From NCBI RefSeq assembly GCF_001436695.1, contig NZ_AYZG01000042.1, positions 1-43,616 of the forward strand: 43,616 nt of DNA. The letters are read 5' to 3'. Below are positions 43,038 through 43,616 of the stretch, piece after piece. Within the stretch, counting starts at the first letter, position 1; every line of letters starts with the position of its first letter. Both the position numbers and the translations under genes were made by a program. Origin of the DNA: Lactobacillus taiwanensis DSM 21401. Its GTDB lineage: Bacteria > Bacillota > Bacilli > Lactobacillales > Lactobacillaceae. The notes below the pieces were generated by a model, which made no database searches, had not been told where the DNA came from, and saw only the letters and a list, made by a program, of their open reading frames with translations.

Positions 43038-43616
43038 TTAATCTTTATCTTTACGTTTCTTACGTCTGAAGCCAAGCAATCCACCTAAAGCAGTAATCAT
43101 TAATCCTAATAAATTAGAACTTGATTCTGCTCCTGTTTGAGGCAATTTACCTCTACGGTGATGTCTCTTAACCGTCTTATCTACAGATTCAGCATTTTCA
43201 TGTTGAGACTTAAGTGTATTAGTAGAAATTGTAGATTTAGCACCACTATTGTTTGGCGTTACTTTAGAACCATTATTGTTAGTACTATTTGTTGAAGTCA
43301 TCGTACTTGTTGAGCTAGATTGACTCTCACTCATCGATGATGAGTTGCTTAAGCTTTCGCTCATACTTACTGAGTTACTTAAACTTTCACTCATGCTTAC
43401 TGAGTTGCTCAAGCTATCACTCATGCTTACTGAGTTGCTTAAGCTTTCACTCATGCTTACTGAGTTAGATAGGCTTTCACTCATGCTTACTGAGTTAGAT
43501 AAGCTTTCGCTCATGCTTACTGAGTTGCTTAAGCTTTCACTCATACTTACTGAGTTACTCAAGCTCTCACTCATACTTACTGAGTTGCTTAAGCTTTCAC
43601 TCATGCTTACTGAGTT
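43038..43616 (-). CDS. serine-rich repeat surface adhesin, LPQTG-anchored (C-terminal part)
   Basis: C-terminal end of a large surface protein that continues past the right edge. The visible part consists of SMSESLSNSV-type decapeptide repeats, a Ser/Thr/Asn-rich spacer, a basic stretch (KRHHRRGK), and a sortase signal: LPQTG (43145-43131), hydrophobic helix (NLLGLMITALGGLLGF) and a positively charged tail (RRKKRKDKD). Sortase A would attach it to peptidoglycan. Proteins of this type are exported by the accessory SecA2/SecY2 system after O-glycosylation in the cytoplasm, and their genes usually lie beside glycosyltransferases, as here. The N-terminal signal and ligand-binding domains are outside the window. 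Confidence 0.93.
   Translation of the reverse strand, partial: NSVSMSESLSNSVSMSESLSNSVSMSESLSNSVSMSESLSNSVSMSESLSNSVSMSESLSNSVSMSDSLSNSVSMSESLSNSVSMSESLSNSSSMSESQSSSTSTMTSTNSTNNNGSKVTPNNSGAKSTISTNTLKSQHENAESVDKTVKRHHRRGKLPQTGAESSSNLLGLMITALGGLLGFRRKKRKDKD
43335..43616 (-). repeat. 30-bp tandem repeats encoding SMSESLSNSV
   Basis: At least nine 30-base units in frame, each coding ten residues (MSESLSNSVS, with MSDSLSNSVS and MSESLSNSSS variants), running into the right edge. Synonymous differences between units (TCA/AGC, CTT/CTC/TTA-type) show they are not all recent copies. The array can change length by slippage and is a likely assembly problem. Confidence 0.95.

Noticed and set aside
43335-43616. 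Tandem array as a CRISPR
   Set aside because: Units are contiguous 30-mers without spacers and encode in-frame Ser-rich decapeptides.

Overview
The window is a low-GC Firmicute chromosome segment that looks like the Lactobacillus johnsonii / gasseri group. The signs are AT-rich codon use, strong GGAGG-type ribosome binding sites, an L20 leader and two T-box leaders, DnaB/DnaI-type primosome genes, YhaO-YhaN-YhaM, EcsAB, PrsA, and a serine-rich-repeat LPQTG surface protein at the right edge. This assignment rests on gene content and recognised protein families, not on a database search.

Layout, left to right. (1) 1-1380, minus: infC-rpmI-rplT translation operon behind an L20-type leader; infC appears to use an AUA start codon. 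(2) 1388-2649, minus: a CPBP-family membrane protease and a small two-helix membrane protein. (3) 2822-11924, minus: thrS behind a threonine T-box, then the replication/repair run polA-mutM-coaE-nrdR-dnaB-dnaI. The ThrRS editing domain has lost its catalytic residues, and DnaI has no zinc-ligand cysteines. (4) 11940-15150: TauE-family exporter, murC and decayed intergenic material: an ammonia-lyase tail, a frameshifted small ORF on an 8-G tract, a 10-codon ORF stub and a perfect 12-bp inverted repeat. (5) 15154-22851: YtpR and a thioredoxin-like protein, trmB and ecsAB (minus); hit, two YtxH-like proteins and prsA (plus). (6) 21874-29882: yhaM/yhaN/yhaO, a YlbF-family protein and a class A PBP (minus), then an RluA-family pseudouridine synthase (plus). 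(7) 29925-34899, minus: tRNA-Leu(CAG), an APH(3')-like kinase overlapping a beta-lactamase-fold serine hydrolase, an RlmCD-like methyltransferase lacking the Fe-S cysteines, and a lantibiotic-immunity-like ABC pair. (8) 35000-38444, plus: a T-box (probably Tyr) controlled NhaC-family transporter, an in-frame deletion chimera joining a SAM hydroxide adenosyltransferase N-terminus to an ECF transporter T-component, and a Bax-inhibitor-1 family protein. (9) 38519-43616, minus: two tandem three-module glycosyltransferases (GT8, GT-B-like half, GT-D) downstream of the C-terminal end of a serine-rich repeat LPQTG adhesin that continues beyond the window.

How it fits together: most of the window is conserved housekeeping. 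The most distinctive system is the adhesin and glycosyltransferase locus. Two paralogous multi-domain enzymes could add successive sugars to the Ser-rich repeats, and their last ~116 residues are nearly identical although the N-terminal halves diverge, which suggests gene conversion or exchange. Other points worth following are the predicted editing-dead ThrRS, the AUA-started infC and the deletion chimera.
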